A stretch of 35,794 nucleotides of DNA from Actinomycetes bacterium (GTDB lineage: Bacteria > Actinomycetota > Actinomycetes > Propionibacteriales > Propionibacteriaceae), in assembly GCA_021803025.1 (NCBI GenBank), contig JAJZQV010000023.1, positions 1-35,794 of the forward strand, in the 5' to 3' direction. Numbering within the stretch: the stretch's first letter is position 1; each line of letters opens with the position of its first letter. Below are positions 7,551-15,189 of this stretch, in pieces. The notes under the pieces were generated by a model. The model was not told where the DNA came from. It saw only the letters and a list, made by a program, of their open reading frames with translations, and ran no database searches. The translations under genes were made by a program, and so were the position numbers.

Positions 7551-8501
7551 CTACCGGAGGGGACGGGGGAGGCTCAAACCGGCACCCACTGTCGCAGGTA
7601 CCCGCATCCTGCCCGCGATCCACCAGGCGATGAGGGCGAACACGGCGAAGGCGGCGATCTCCTGGGCAGCGCCCACCCACGTGAGCTCCTGCACGGCCCG
7701 CGCCCGCGCGACCGAGCTGGTCAGGGCTGCCCAGAGGAAGGCTCCGAGGTTGTTCGCGATGTGCGCCCCGATGGACGCCTCCAGACCGCCCGTACGCCAC
7801 ACGAGGGCGCCCATGATGAGCCCGAAGCAGAACCGGTGGAAGAACAGGGGCAGGTTCTGGGTGCCGTGGAACAGAGCGAACAGCAGCGCCGACCCGACCA
7901 CCGCGAACCACTCGCGCCGCCAGACCAGGCCCAGGGCCTGCATGACGTACCCGCGGAAGAAGACCTCCTCCGCAGCCGCCTGGATCGGCGACGTGACGAG
8001 GATGGCGACCACGAACGCGGCGATGTCGTTCTGCGGCGTGAGCACAGGCACCCCGGAGATGATGAACTGCAGCCCCACGAGCACGACGACGCCCACGAGG
8101 AAGCAGGCCAGCAGGAACCGCCACCGCACACCCGGCGAGACCGACCACATCCACGTGGCTCTCCGCCGGTGCAGGAGACGCAGCAGGCCCGCCACGACGA
8201 GGATCGCCGCGCCGATCGCCAGGTTCGCCGCGACGAGTCCTGCGACGGTCTCGAAGGCGCTGCTGCGCGTCGCGTACTCAGCGAGAGTCCCGGGCCTCCC
8301 GTCGACGAGCCAGCCCAGCCACTCGACGAGCATGTTGACCGACGTCGACGCAACCGTGTAGCCGGCGACGGCGACCACGAGCGCGACGATGCCGAAGAAC
8401 CGTACGGACGCCTGGTCGGGGTCGATGCCGCGCGCCAGGAGCGCCAGCGGGTACCGGCTCCCCGGCTCGGGGAGCGTCCACCGGTCCTCAGCCGTCCGCA
8501 C
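7551..8501 (-). CDS. CPBP-family intramembrane glutamic endopeptidase-like protein
   Basis: A 316-aa membrane protein of the CPBP (CAAX protease and bacteriocin-processing; ABI) family. All four signature motifs are present: EExxxR (EEVFFR, residues 178-183), FxxxH (FALFH, His 212), and a final HxxxN (HIANN, His 247). About eight membrane segments span residues 35-300. The start at GTG 8501 is chosen because GGAGG sits 8 nt upstream and the gene then overlaps the FAH-family gene's end by only 14 nt, implying coupled translation. Members process prenylated proteins or bacteriocins, or have unknown substrates; nothing here identifies the target. tRNA-Gln follows 27 bp later. Confidence 0.85.
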   Translation of the reverse strand: MRTAEDRWTLPEPGSRYPLALLARGIDPDQASVRFFGIVALVVAVAGYTVASTSVNMLVEWLGWLVDGRPGTLAEYATRSSAFETVAGLVAANLAIGAAILVVAGLLRLLHRRRATWMWSVSPGVRWRFLLACFLVGVVVLVGLQFIISGVPVLTPQNDIAAFVVAILVTSPIQAAAEEVFFRGYVMQALGLVWRREWFAVVGSALLFALFHGTQNLPLFFHRFCFGLIMGALVWRTGGLEASIGAHIANNLGAFLWAALTSSVARARAVQELTWVGAAQEIAAFAVFALIAWWIAGRMRVPATVGAGLSLPRPLR

Positions 8502-9300
8502 CGGCGTCCTCCACGACGACGTTGTCCAGGGTCCCGATCTCGTCGATCTCCACCTCGACATGCTGGCCCGGAGTCATGGGCCCGACACCCGCCGGCGTTC
8601 CCGTGAGGATGACGTCTCCCGGCAGCAGCGTCATGAAGGACGACACGTACGAGACGAGCGTCGCGAGGTCCCGTACCAGCAGCGTGGTCGACGCGTCCTG
8701 CACGACCTCACCGTCGAGTCTTGTCCGGATGCCCAGGTTCCCGGCCTCCTCGAGGCTGAGGTGCGTGACGATCCAGGGACCGAGCGGGCAGAACGTGTCG
8801 TAGCCCTTCGCACGAGTCCACTGGCCGTCGGTGTTCTGAAGGTCACGGGCGGTCACGTCGTTGGCGACGGTGTAGCCGAAGATCACCTCCGACACCCGGT
8901 CCTTCGGCACGTCACGGCAGATCCGGCCGATGACGACGGCCAGCTCGCCCTCGTAGTGCAGGTTGTTCGTCGTCGTGGGACGGACGATCGCCTCGCCCGG
9001 GCCGATCACCGACGTGTTCGGCTTGAGGAAGACAAGCGGCTCCTCAGGGACCTCGTTGCCGAGCTCTGCGGCGTGTGCGGCGTAGTTCCGTCCGATGCCC
9101 AGCACCTTCGAGCGCGGGATGACGGGTGCGAGGAGCCGCACCTCGTCGAGCGCGTGGCGCTCCCCCGTGTAGCTGACGGGACCCGCGAGCGGGTCCGAGG
9201 AGACGGTCGCCACCGTGTCGGGGTGCCCACCTCCGTCGGCCGCGAGCTCGACGGTGCCGAACTGGATCTGGTCGCCGATGACGTACCGAGCGATGCGCAT
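8488..9300 (-). CDS. Fumarylacetoacetate hydrolase (FAH)-family protein
   Basis: A 270-aa FAH-fold enzyme. Members hydrolyse or decarboxylate C-C bonds in acylpyruvates and oxaloacetate-type keto acids using a divalent metal. Visible are GIGRNYAAHAAE (residues 68-79), the metal-binding HYEGELAVVIG (Glu 117 and Glu 119), the downstream Asp in ANDVTARDLQ, and the C-terminal GDVILTGTPAGVGP loop typical of the bacterial clade. The start is ATG 9300, with AAGGAG nine bases upstream; the GTG 18 nt earlier would place this site inside the coding region. It follows the small LiaF-like gene by about 60 bp and overlaps the CPBP gene. The precise substrate is unknown; oxaloacetate decarboxylase or acylpyruvase are the likeliest. 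Confidence 0.9.
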   Translation of the reverse strand: MRIARYVIGDQIQFGTVELAADGGGHPDTVATVSSDPLAGPVSYTGERHALDEVRLLAPVIPRSKVLGIGRNYAAHAAELGNEVPEEPLVFLKPNTSVIGPGEAIVRPTTTNNLHYEGELAVVIGRICRDVPKDRVSEVIFGYTVANDVTARDLQNTDGQWTRAKGYDTFCPLGPWIVTHLSLEEAGNLGIRTRLDGEVVQDASTTLLVRDLATLVSYVSSFMTLLPGDVILTGTPAGVGPMTPGQHVEVEIDEIGTLDNVVVEDAGADG

Positions 9301-9361
9301 GACGCGGAACTCCTTCACGAGGGTTTGCAGACCGCAGCCTAGGCGATCCGCGGGCGCGTCC

Positions 9362-9859
9362 TCAGCGCAGCAGCTCCCGCGACCCGGCCGCCCCCCGCCC
9401 TCGGCCCCAGCGCTCGAAGAACCGCTCCCGCCGTGCGACGAAGGTCCCGAGGCCGACCGTGCCCGTGACGACGACCACCGGGAAGCCTTGTACGGCGAGG
9501 GGCCCGATCCGGTTCCGTACGGAGCCGAGGCCCTTCCCGAGCCGGTCCGTGTCCACGCCCCACCCTTCCGGGACGATGAGGACGACGTTGCCGGCGACCC
9601 CGTGGACCGACAGGCGGATCGTCAGCGCCTCCGGCACGGCGTCGCGCAGGTCCAGCACGATGTTGCTCATGGTGGGCGCGACCGTCACGTACGGCGGCAC
9701 GAGCCACCGGCCGCGGCGGACCTCGTTGGACCAGGTCGCCGTGAGGCGGAGAGGGTCGTCGGGGCCGTGTCCGGGGGCCTGCATTCTCCCGGACGGCGTG
9801 GCGGGGGTCCGCCCGTCATGATGCGGGAGCAGCGGCCACTGCTGAGGGCCCTCGACCAT
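9362..9859 (-). CDS. Small protein with LiaF-C / cell-wall-response-like domain
   Basis: A 165-aa soluble-looking protein starting 23 nt after cimA. The middle part (about residues 50-125: VAPTMSNIVLDLRDA, then GVAGNVVLIVPEGWGVD, then GLGSVRNRI) has the alternating beta-strand pattern with central IVPEGWGV of the LiaF C-terminal domain (also called cell wall-active antibiotic response domain, a beta-helix). Many actinobacterial proteins carry this domain on short membrane or soluble proteins. No clear transmembrane helix: one moderately hydrophobic segment (about 130-145) precedes a basic tail. ATG 9859 is the first in-frame start after the cimA stop; the ribosome-binding site is weak. Function unknown. 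Confidence 0.65.
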   Translation of the reverse strand: MVEGPQQWPLLPHHDGRTPATPSGRMQAPGHGPDDPLRLTATWSNEVRRGRWLVPPYVTVAPTMSNIVLDLRDAVPEALTIRLSVHGVAGNVVLIVPEGWGVDTDRLGKGLGSVRNRIGPLAVQGFPVVVVTGTVGLGTFVARRERFFERWGRGRGAAGSRELLR

Positions 9860-9882
9860 GAGCCGAGGGTACCGCCGAACCG

Positions 9883-11478
9883 TCAGCCGACAGGCGCGGA
9901 CAGGACCGCGATCCCGTACAGGTACGCATCGGCCAGGGCTTCGTACGAGGCCTCGATGACGTTGCTGCCCACCCCCACGGTCGTCCAGCTCCGGCCGTCC
10001 ATCCGGGTGTCGATGAGCACCCGGACGATCGCGTCCGTGCCGTGGCCGGTGTCGAGGATGCGTACGCGGTAGTCCACGAGCTCGAACCGCGACGCGACCG
10101 GGAACGCGGGCTCGAGCGCCGTCCGCAGCGCCATGTCGAGCGCGTTGACCGGGCCGTTCCCGTCGCCGGCGAACAGCCGCGACGGCTCGCCGTTGGTCGA
10201 GACCCGCAGGATCGCCTCGCTGAGGTCGGTCTGGTCGCAGAAGACCCGCCACTGGTCGACTTTGAACGGACGCTCCAGCTGGCCGAGCTCCTCGCGGAGC
10301 AGCAGGTCGAACGAGGCGTCGGCGGCCTCGTACGAGTACCCCTGCGCCTCGCGGTCCTTGATCCGGTCGGTGACCCGGGCGGCCGTGTCGCGGTCGGACA
10401 GGTCGTGCCCCAGCTGCTCGCCCTTGATCTGGATGTTCGCGCGGCCCGCCATGTCCGAGATGAGCATGCGCATGGTGTTGCCGACGACGGCCGGGTCCGC
10501 GTGCTGGTAGAGCATCTCGTCGACCTTGATCGCCGACGCGTGGAGACCCGCCTTGTGCGCAAACGCGGACGTTCCCGTGTACGGCTGGCGAGCCTGCGGT
10601 GACTGGTTGGCGATCTCGGCGATCGCGTGCGAGATCCGGGTCAGCTCCTGCAGCGCCTCCGGCGCGATGAGAGGCCAGCCGAACTTGATCTGGAGGTTGC
10701 CGATGACGGTGACGAGGTCGGCATTGCCCGTCCGCTCGCCGTATCCGTTGATCGTGCCCTGCACGTGCATGGCGCCGGCCTCGACCGCGGCGATGGTGTT
10801 CGCCACCGCGCAGCCCGTGTCGTTGTGGCAGTGGATGCCCAGGTCCACGCCGATGGCGGACGCGGCGCTGACCACCTCGCCCATCCAGCTCGGCAGCATG
10901 CCGCCGTTCGTGTCGCAGAGGATGACCACCTCGGCGCCCGCCTCCGCCGCCGTACGGACGACGTCCAGCGCGTACTCGGGGTTGCTGAGGTAGCCGTCGA
11001 AGAAGTGCTCGGCGTCGACGAAGACGCGCTTGCCCTGGGAGCGGAGGTACGTGATCGTGTCGCTCACCATGCGGAGGTTCTCGGCGAGCGTGGTCCGCAG
11101 GGCGTCCGTGACGTGGCGGTCGTGCGACTTCGCGACGATGCAGATCATCGGGGTCTGGGCGTCGACGAGGGCTTGCACGAGAGGGTCCTCGCAGGCCTTC
11201 ATGCCGACGCGGGTCGTCATGCCGAACGCGACGAGCGTCGCGTTCGTCAGCGTCAGGCTCTTCGCCGCCTCGGCGAAGAACGCGGTGTCGTTGGGGTTGG
11301 CGCCCGGCCAGCCGCCCTCGATGAATGTCACGCCGAGCTCGTCGAGCAGCGTCGCGATCCGGAGCTTGTCGGACACCGAGAGGCGGAGCCCCTCCTGCTG
11401 CGCCCCGTCACGCAGGGTCGTGTCGAAGATCTGGAAGTTCTCGGGGATGGCGTGCACCGGGCTCATCTCAACCTTCAT
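9883..11478 (-). CDS. cimA: Citramalate synthase
   Basis: A 531-aa member of the isopropylmalate/homocitrate/citramalate synthase family, of the CimA type. It condenses pyruvate with acetyl-CoA to (R)-citramalate, opening the threonine-independent route to 2-ketobutyrate and isoleucine. Seen: DTTLRDGAQ at residues 19-27 (metal and catalytic Arg), VDAEHFFDGY (about 154-163), CDTNGG (188-193), HCHNDTGCAVAN (216-227), HKAGLHASA, and a C-terminal LeuA-type allosteric dimer domain (from about 400). Early YxxxF-type residues and the AEHFFDG segment favour CimA over LeuA. The start is ATG 11478 with only a weak GAGCAG upstream; ATG 11466, preceded by AAGG, is an alternative. It lies downstream of ilvE and upstream of a small LiaF-like gene. 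Confidence 0.92.
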   Translation of the reverse strand: MKVEMSPVHAIPENFQIFDTTLRDGAQQEGLRLSVSDKLRIATLLDELGVTFIEGGWPGANPNDTAFFAEAAKSLTLTNATLVAFGMTTRVGMKACEDPLVQALVDAQTPMICIVAKSHDRHVTDALRTTLAENLRMVSDTITYLRSQGKRVFVDAEHFFDGYLSNPEYALDVVRTAAEAGAEVVILCDTNGGMLPSWMGEVVSAASAIGVDLGIHCHNDTGCAVANTIAAVEAGAMHVQGTINGYGERTGNADLVTVIGNLQIKFGWPLIAPEALQELTRISHAIAEIANQSPQARQPYTGTSAFAHKAGLHASAIKVDEMLYQHADPAVVGNTMRMLISDMAGRANIQIKGEQLGHDLSDRDTAARVTDRIKDREAQGYSYEAADASFDLLLREELGQLERPFKVDQWRVFCDQTDLSEAILRVSTNGEPSRLFAGDGNGPVNALDMALRTALEPAFPVASRFELVDYRVRILDTGHGTDAIVRVLIDTRMDGRSWTTVGVGSNVIEASYEALADAYLYGIAVLSAPVG

Positions 11479-11576
11479 TCTGCTCGGGGGCGCGGCGTGA
11501 CGGCAGAAGCGCCTCGCTGCGTTGGTTGCCCGATTGTGTCTCCCCTGCCCGAAGGCATGGCGGCTCTCCCGGTAGG

Positions 11577-11591
11577 TGAGACGGCGTCTCA
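11577..11591. promoter_or_regulatory. Near-perfect palindrome upstream of cimA
   Basis: TGAGACGGCGTCTCA, two 6-bp half-sites around GGC, lies about 100 bp upstream of the cimA start. It could be a repressor-binding site or a small hairpin in the leader. No regulator is identified. Confidence 0.4.
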
Positions 11592-11628
11592 GGGCGTAAA
11601 GGAAGATCCACGCACGTCTCGGGCACTC

Positions 11629-11648
11629 CCCCAGCTCTCCCCCTGGGG
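11629..11648 (-). terminator. Possible ilvE terminator hairpin
   Basis: CCCCAG and CTGGGG pair around an 8-nt loop, 17 nt after the ilvE stop. There is no T-run, so ilvE and cimA may still be partly co-transcribed. Confidence 0.35.
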
Positions 11649-11664
11649 CGCCCTCGAGCGGGCC

Positions 11665-12753
11665 TCAGCAGACGCGCTGGCGCCATCCGTACGGGTCGTC
11701 GCCGCGACCGTACTGGATGTCGAGGAGGCGGTTCCGGATCGCCATGGTGGCTGTGCCCTGCTGCTGCGTCACGAACAGGGGGTCCTCCCCCTCGCTGTGG
11801 AAACGGCCGATCGGCGTGACCACCGCAGCCGTGCCACAGGCGAACGCCTCCACGATCCTGCCGGACGCGACGCCGTCGACGAGCTCGCCGAGCGCGACGG
11901 GGCGCACCTCGGCTCCGAGGTCGAGCTCGGGCGCCAGCGTGAGGATCGAGTCGCGCGTGATGCCGTCGAGGATCGTGCCCGAGGTCGGCGGGGTGAGCAG
12001 CTTGCCGTCGTCGGTGACGAGGAAGATGTTCATGCCGCCCAGCTCCTCGAGCCAGGAGTGCGTCGCGGCGTCCGTGAACAGCACCTGGCTGCAGCCGTGC
12101 TCGTACGCCTCCTTCTGCGCGACGAGGCTCGACGCGTAGTTGCCTCCGCACTTGGCGGCGCCCGTCCCGCCCGTACCCGCCCGGCTGTACGTGGTGGTGA
12201 CCCAGATGTCGACGGGCTTCACGCCGCCGGGGAAGTACGGACCGACAGGGCTCGCGATGACCGCGTACCGCACGGTCTCGGCGGCGCGGACGCCAAGGAA
12301 GCTCTCGTCGGCGAACATGAACGGCCGCAGGTACAGGCTCTTCTCGCCCTGACCGTTCGGCACCCAGCGCTCGTCGGCCGTGACCAGGTTCCGGACGGAG
12401 GTCAGGAAGTCCTCCTCGGGGAGCGTCGGCAGCCCGAGACGCTCGGCGCTCCTGATGAGCCGGCGTGCGTTCATCTCGGGGCGGAACAGCCACACCGAGC
12501 CGTCTGCGTGGCGGTATGCCTTGAGCCCTTCGAAGACCTCCTGAGCGTAGTGCAGGACCGCGCAGGCGGGGTCGATGGCGAAAGGCGTGTACGGGCCTGT
12601 GGAGTCGCCCCCCCAGCCCTTGCCCTGGTGCCAGGTCGCGACCGCCATGTGGTCGGTGAAATAGCAGCCGAACCCCGGGTCCGCCAGGCGCTCCTCGATG
12701 ACGGCTCCGAGGGCCGGGGAGGTAGGGGCGACGACGGGGAACGCGAGGGTCAT
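11665..12753 (-). CDS. ilvE: Branched-chain amino acid aminotransferase
   Basis: A 362-aa fold-type IV PLP enzyme that transfers an amino group from glutamate to the 2-keto acids of Val, Ile and Leu, the last step of their synthesis. Seen: AQEVFEGLKAYR (residues 70-81), the PLP lysine in GAAKCGGNYA (Lys 201), LGGMNIFLV with the EE pair just before it, and the late SGTILDGITRDS segment. Length is normal for the actinobacterial BCAT. ATG 12753 is preceded by TAGTTT 7 nt upstream and no Shine-Dalgarno, so the mRNA is probably leaderless. It is divergent from leuB across 78 bp and upstream of cimA on the same strand. Confidence 0.95.
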   Translation of the reverse strand: MTLAFPVVAPTSPALGAVIEERLADPGFGCYFTDHMAVATWHQGKGWGGDSTGPYTPFAIDPACAVLHYAQEVFEGLKAYRHADGSVWLFRPEMNARRLIRSAERLGLPTLPEEDFLTSVRNLVTADERWVPNGQGEKSLYLRPFMFADESFLGVRAAETVRYAVIASPVGPYFPGGVKPVDIWVTTTYSRAGTGGTGAAKCGGNYASSLVAQKEAYEHGCSQVLFTDAATHSWLEELGGMNIFLVTDDGKLLTPPTSGTILDGITRDSILTLAPELDLGAEVRPVALGELVDGVASGRIVEAFACGTAAVVTPIGRFHSEGEDPLFVTQQQGTATMAIRNRLLDIQYGRGDDPYGWRQRVC

Positions 12754-12760
12754 GCGTCGG

Positions 12761-12766
12761 AAACTA
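12761..12766 (-). promoter_or_regulatory. -10 box of a leaderless ilvE transcript
   Basis: TAGTTT (minus strand) matches TANNNT and lies 7 nt before the ilvE ATG, which has no ribosome-binding site. No clear -35 was found. Confidence 0.55.
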
Positions 12767-12817
12767 CCAGGGGTGACGGCTCCTGAGATGGCCGGTCATG
12801 CGCGGCGACCCACTCGG

Positions 12818-12823
12818 TAGGCT
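12818..12823 (+). promoter_or_regulatory. -10 box of a leaderless leuB transcript
   Basis: TAGGCT lies 8 nt before the leuB GTG; no Shine-Dalgarno is present. The same hexamer precedes hisF. Confidence 0.55.
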
Positions 12824-12831
12824 CGCCGATC

Positions 12832-13881
12832 GTGACGACACAGACGATCGCGGTGGTTGGCGGCGACGGCATCGGCCCGGAGGTGGTCGCCGAGGGCCTC
12901 AAGGTGCTCGAGGCGGTGGCGCCCGGCGCGTTCAGCTTCGACACGTACGACCTCGGCGCCGAGCGCTGGCAGCGTACGGGAGAGGTGCTCACCGACGCGG
13001 ACCTCGAGCGGTTGGCACAGGCCGACGCGATCCTCCTCGGCGCCGTGGGCGCCGCACCGGGGTCCAAGGCCGTCCCGTCGGGCCTTCTCGAGCGGGGACT
13101 CCTCCTCAAGCTGCGGTTCGCGTTCGACCACGCCGTCAACCTGCGGCCATCGAAGCTCTACCCCGGCGTCCCCACCCCCCTCGCCCCGAGTGTCGTCGAG
13201 GGCAAGACGATCGACTTCGTCGTCGTGCGCGAGGGCACGGAAGGGCTGTACTGCGGGAACGGCGGCGTCGTACGTCAGGGCACGGTCCACGAGATCGCGA
13301 CCGAGGTCAGCATCAACACCGCGATGGGCGTGGAACGGGTTGTCCGTGACGCGTTCGTGCGCGCCGCCGGCCGGCGCCAGAAGCTCACGCTCGTCCACAA
13401 GCACAACGTGCTCGTCAACGCCGGAGGGCTGTGGAACCGGATCTTCCAGGCGGTCGCTGCGGAGTTCCCGACCGTGACGACCGACTACCTGCACGTGGAC
13501 GCGGCGACGATCGCGCTGTGCACGAACCCCGACCGGTTCGACGTCATCGTCACCGACAACCTCTTCGGCGACATCCTCACCGACGAGGCGGCGGCCGTGA
13601 CCGGTGGGATCGGGCTCGCTGCGAGCGCCAACATCAACGTCGACGGCACGTACCCGTCCATGTTCGAGCCGGTCCACGGGTCCGCGCCCGACATCGCCGG
13701 CAAGGGCATCGCCGACCCGCGCGCGGCGATCCTGTCGGTCGCAATGATGCTCGAGCACCTGGGTCGTACCGACGAGGCCGCGTCGATCCAGGCAGCCGTC
13801 GAGGCCGACATCGCGGCGACGGGCGCTACGAAGCGGTCGACGAGCGAGGTCGGCGACGCCATCGTGGCGGCCCTGGGGTGA
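12832..13881 (+). CDS. leuB: 3-isopropylmalate dehydrogenase
   Basis: A 349-aa beta-decarboxylating dehydrogenase that oxidises (2R,3S)-3-isopropylmalate with NAD+ to 2-ketoisocaproate in leucine synthesis. Seen: GGDGIGPEV near the N-terminus, [18 protein letters not shown]-type substrate-binding arginines, [11 protein letters not shown], the catalytic lysine segment (HKHNVL), the metal aspartates in [13 protein letters not shown], and the NAD loop [15 protein letters not shown] start, probably leaderless. The paralog isocitrate dehydrogenase is less likely because of the neutral LeuB-type substrate loop and the BCAA neighbours. Its TGA overlaps the GTG of the downstream globin gene. Confidence 0.94.
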   Translation: MTTQTIAVVGGDGIGPEVVAEGLKVLEAVAPGAFSFDTYDLGAERWQRTGEVLTDADLERLAQADAILLGAVGAAPGSKAVPSGLLERGLLLKLRFAFDHAVNLRPSKLYPGVPTPLAPSVVEGKTIDFVVVREGTEGLYCGNGGVVRQGTVHEIATEVSINTAMGVERVVRDAFVRAAGRRQKLTLVHKHNVLVNAGGLWNRIFQAVAAEFPTVTTDYLHVDAATIALCTNPDRFDVIVTDNLFGDILTDEAAAVTGGIGLAASANINVDGTYPSMFEPVHGSAPDIAGKGIADPRAAILSVAMMLEHLGRTDEAASIQAAVEADIAATGATKRSTSEVGDAIVAALG

Positions 13882-14300
13882 CGCTCCCCCTGCGCCCGTC
13901 CTCCGGGCGAGAGCCGGGACCGGAGGCACCCACCGCGTACGAGCGGATGGGGGGCCACGACATGTTCGTACGCCTGGTGGCCGCCTTCTACCGAGGTGTC
14001 GCCACGGACGAGCCGCTGCGTGCGCTGTACCCCGAGGAGGACCTCGGGCCGGCCGAAGAGCGACTGCGGATGTTCCTCGAGCAGTACTTCGGCGGCCCCA
14101 ACACGTACTCGGAGCAGCGCGGCCATCCCCGGCTCCGGATGCGCCACGCCCCGTTCGCGGTCACGCCGACGCAGCGGGACCGGTGGCTGCGGCACATGAT
14201 GGCGGCGTGCGACGAGATCGCCCTGCCCGAGCCGGAGGACACCGAGCTGCGCTCGTACCTCACATATGCGGCCAGCTTCATGCTCAACGCGGAGGACTGA
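13878..14300 (+). CDS. glbO: Group II truncated hemoglobin (TrHbO type)
   Basis: A 140-aa truncated hemoglobin with a 2-over-2 fold that binds heme and O2, proposed to deliver O2 or to detoxify NO and peroxides. Signature residues: the B10 Tyr in AAFYRGV (about Tyr 38), the [22 protein letters not shown] segment typical of group II (residues 69-90) with proximal His 90, and Trp 103 (G8) in RDRWLRHM. The first 20 residues are a Pro/Gly-rich extension. The start is GTG 13878, which overlaps the leuB stop as GTGA, so the two genes are likely translationally coupled. Coupling of an oxygen-binding protein to a leucine enzyme is unexpected. Confidence 0.9.
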   Translation: MTLPLRPSSGREPGPEAPTAYERMGGHDMFVRLVAAFYRGVATDEPLRALYPEEDLGPAEERLRMFLEQYFGGPNTYSEQRGHPRLRMRHAPFAVTPTQRDRWLRHMMAACDEIALPEPEDTELRSYLTYAASFMLNAED

Positions 14301-14484
14301 GCGCGGCCAGCCCGTGAGCAGGAGCGCGGCAAGAGACGGCCGCGGAGGCCACGAGAGATGGACACGGACCCGACGAGAGGCCAGTTCCTGACAGTGGCTG
14401 GAGCCGGGATCCCTTCCGGGAGTCGATGAGGCCTCGACTTCCGTGGTCCCGTGGTTATGGGAGGCGCCCACACCCACCACAAGG

Positions 14485-14593
14485 CTGACTCCCGTGACCT
14501 GGTGGTTTTCAGCCCGATCTGAGCCTCCATATCCACGCGTTCACGGGAGTCAGGCCAGATGCCCGGCCGTAACCCCGCGATCACGGGAGTCAG
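14485..14593. repeat. Three copies of TCACGGGAGTCAG
   Basis: Direct copies lie at 14541-14553 and 14581-14593, and an inverted copy (CTGACTCCCGTGA) at 14485-14497. The inverted pair could form a 13-bp stem with a 43-nt loop; the two direct copies are alternatives for the same stem. Confidence 0.75.
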
Positions 14594-14708
14594 GCGCGGA
14601 ATCCTCAGCCAACCAGGACTCGCCGCACCGGTGTCCAGCACGCGGGCCCGAGGCGCAAACTGCTCAGACGAGAGGCCAGTTCGCGCGCCCCCACGCCGTA
14701 CCGGCCGC

Positions 14709-14777
14709 GCGTGTCGTGGCCTGTCGAGGGAAGAGTGGCCCCGGGGTACGAGCGCGGCGTGTCGTGGCCTGTCGAGG
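14709..14777. repeat. 21-bp direct repeat, two copies
   Basis: Identical 21-bp copies at 14709-14729 and 14757-14777 (core GTGTCGTGGCCTGTCGAGG), with start-to-start spacing of 48 bp. No coding function seen. Confidence 0.75.
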
Positions 14778-14831
14778 CGAGGCCCGGGGACCCGATGCGC
14801 GGACTGCACCGGCATGCAGGCCGTACACATG

Positions 14832-14865
14832 CCGAGACCGGGCCCGCAGGAGGACCCGGTCTCGG
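14832..14865 (-). terminator. Long hairpin after the DUF6458-like gene
   Basis: CCGAGACCGGG (14832-14842) and CCCGGTCTCGG (14855-14865) form a perfect 11-bp stem just past the minus-strand DUF6458-like stop. ACACAT (14825-14830) and ATGTGT (14873-14878) extend the pairing further out. There is no T-run. Confidence 0.5.
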
Positions 14866-14877
14866 TGGCGATATGTG

Positions 14878-15090
14878 TCAGGCGACGTCGTCGCGGTGCT
14901 CCACGACGTTGGTGTGCTTCGTACGTGTCGCCTGGGTGTTCATGATGAGGCCGAGGATGAGGGCGATGACCCCTGCTCCCATGCAGATGTAGCCCACCAT
15001 CACGAGGTCGACACCGGGCACGTTGTCGCGTACCGCGAAGCTCAAGATCGCGCCGATGACCAGCAGTGCAATGCCAGCGCCGATTCCCAT
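14878..15090 (-). CDS. Small two-helix membrane protein, DUF6458-like
   Basis: A 70-aa protein with two transmembrane helices (about residues 3-20 and 30-52) separated by a short loop, then a charged tail with Thr, His and Asp. The opening MGIGAGIALLVIGAILSFAV and the second helix GYICMGAGVIALILG match the actinobacterial DUF6458 pattern. Function unknown. The start ATG 15090 is set by GGGAG six bases upstream; an in-frame start further upstream lacks this. It is transcribed away from the sulfur operon's end; a C-rich ATACCCCCC-type half-site lies just upstream. Confidence 0.8.
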   Translation of the reverse strand: MGIGAGIALLVIGAILSFAVRDNVPGVDLVMVGYICMGAGVIALILGLIMNTQATRTKHTNVVEHRDDVA

Positions 15091-15114
15091 GTTGTCTCCC
15101 TTGCCAGGTTGTGA

Positions 15115-15131
15115 TCCCCCCATACCCCCCT
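15115..15131. promoter_or_regulatory. Possible CsoR/CstR half-sites before the DUF6458-like gene
   Basis: The run CCCCCCATACCCCCC resembles one arm (ATACCCC) of the palindrome at 17703-17719 but has no inverted GGGGTAT arm. It could be a degenerate operator or chance. Confidence 0.25.
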
Positions 15132-15145
15132 TTCGGACGCGGAAA

Positions 15146-15173
15146 CGCCCGGCCCCTCCTGGGGACCGGACGC
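15146..15173 (-). terminator. Terminator of the sulfur operon
   Basis: CGCCCGGCCCC pairs with GGGGACCGGACG (one bulge, one mismatch) 17 nt past the TauE/SafE stop. On the minus strand the stem is followed by GTTTCC. It is nearly identical to the hairpin at 17788-17817. Confidence 0.65.
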
Positions 15174-15189
15174 CGGCGCTCGTGGCGCC

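Larger units (their letters stand above)
14301..14877. other. 577-bp gene-free, repeat-rich stretch
   Basis: No supportable gene. It holds three copies of a 13-bp element (one inverted), two copies of a 21-bp element 48 bp apart, two copies of a 16-bp element (GACGAGAGGCCAGTTC at 14372-14387 and 14667-14682), a 6-bp stem AGTCGA/TCGACT at 14421-14439, and a long hairpin at 14832-14865. It may be a decayed or duplicated regulatory region, or encode a structured RNA. Confidence 0.6.

Noticed and set aside
11479-11664. T-box or BCAA attenuator before cimA or ilvE
   Set aside because: No T-box consensus or specifier arrangement and no terminator with a T-run; only small GC hairpins and one palindrome are seen.
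10627-12786. 719-codon open frame on the + strand opposite cimA and ilvE
   Set aside because: Shadow of two certain enzymes; it also crosses their intergenic gap without any coding signal of its own.
14541-14593. CRISPR-like array
   Set aside because: Only two direct copies of a 13-bp element with a 27-bp gap, plus one inverted copy; no regular spacer-repeat series and no cas genes.
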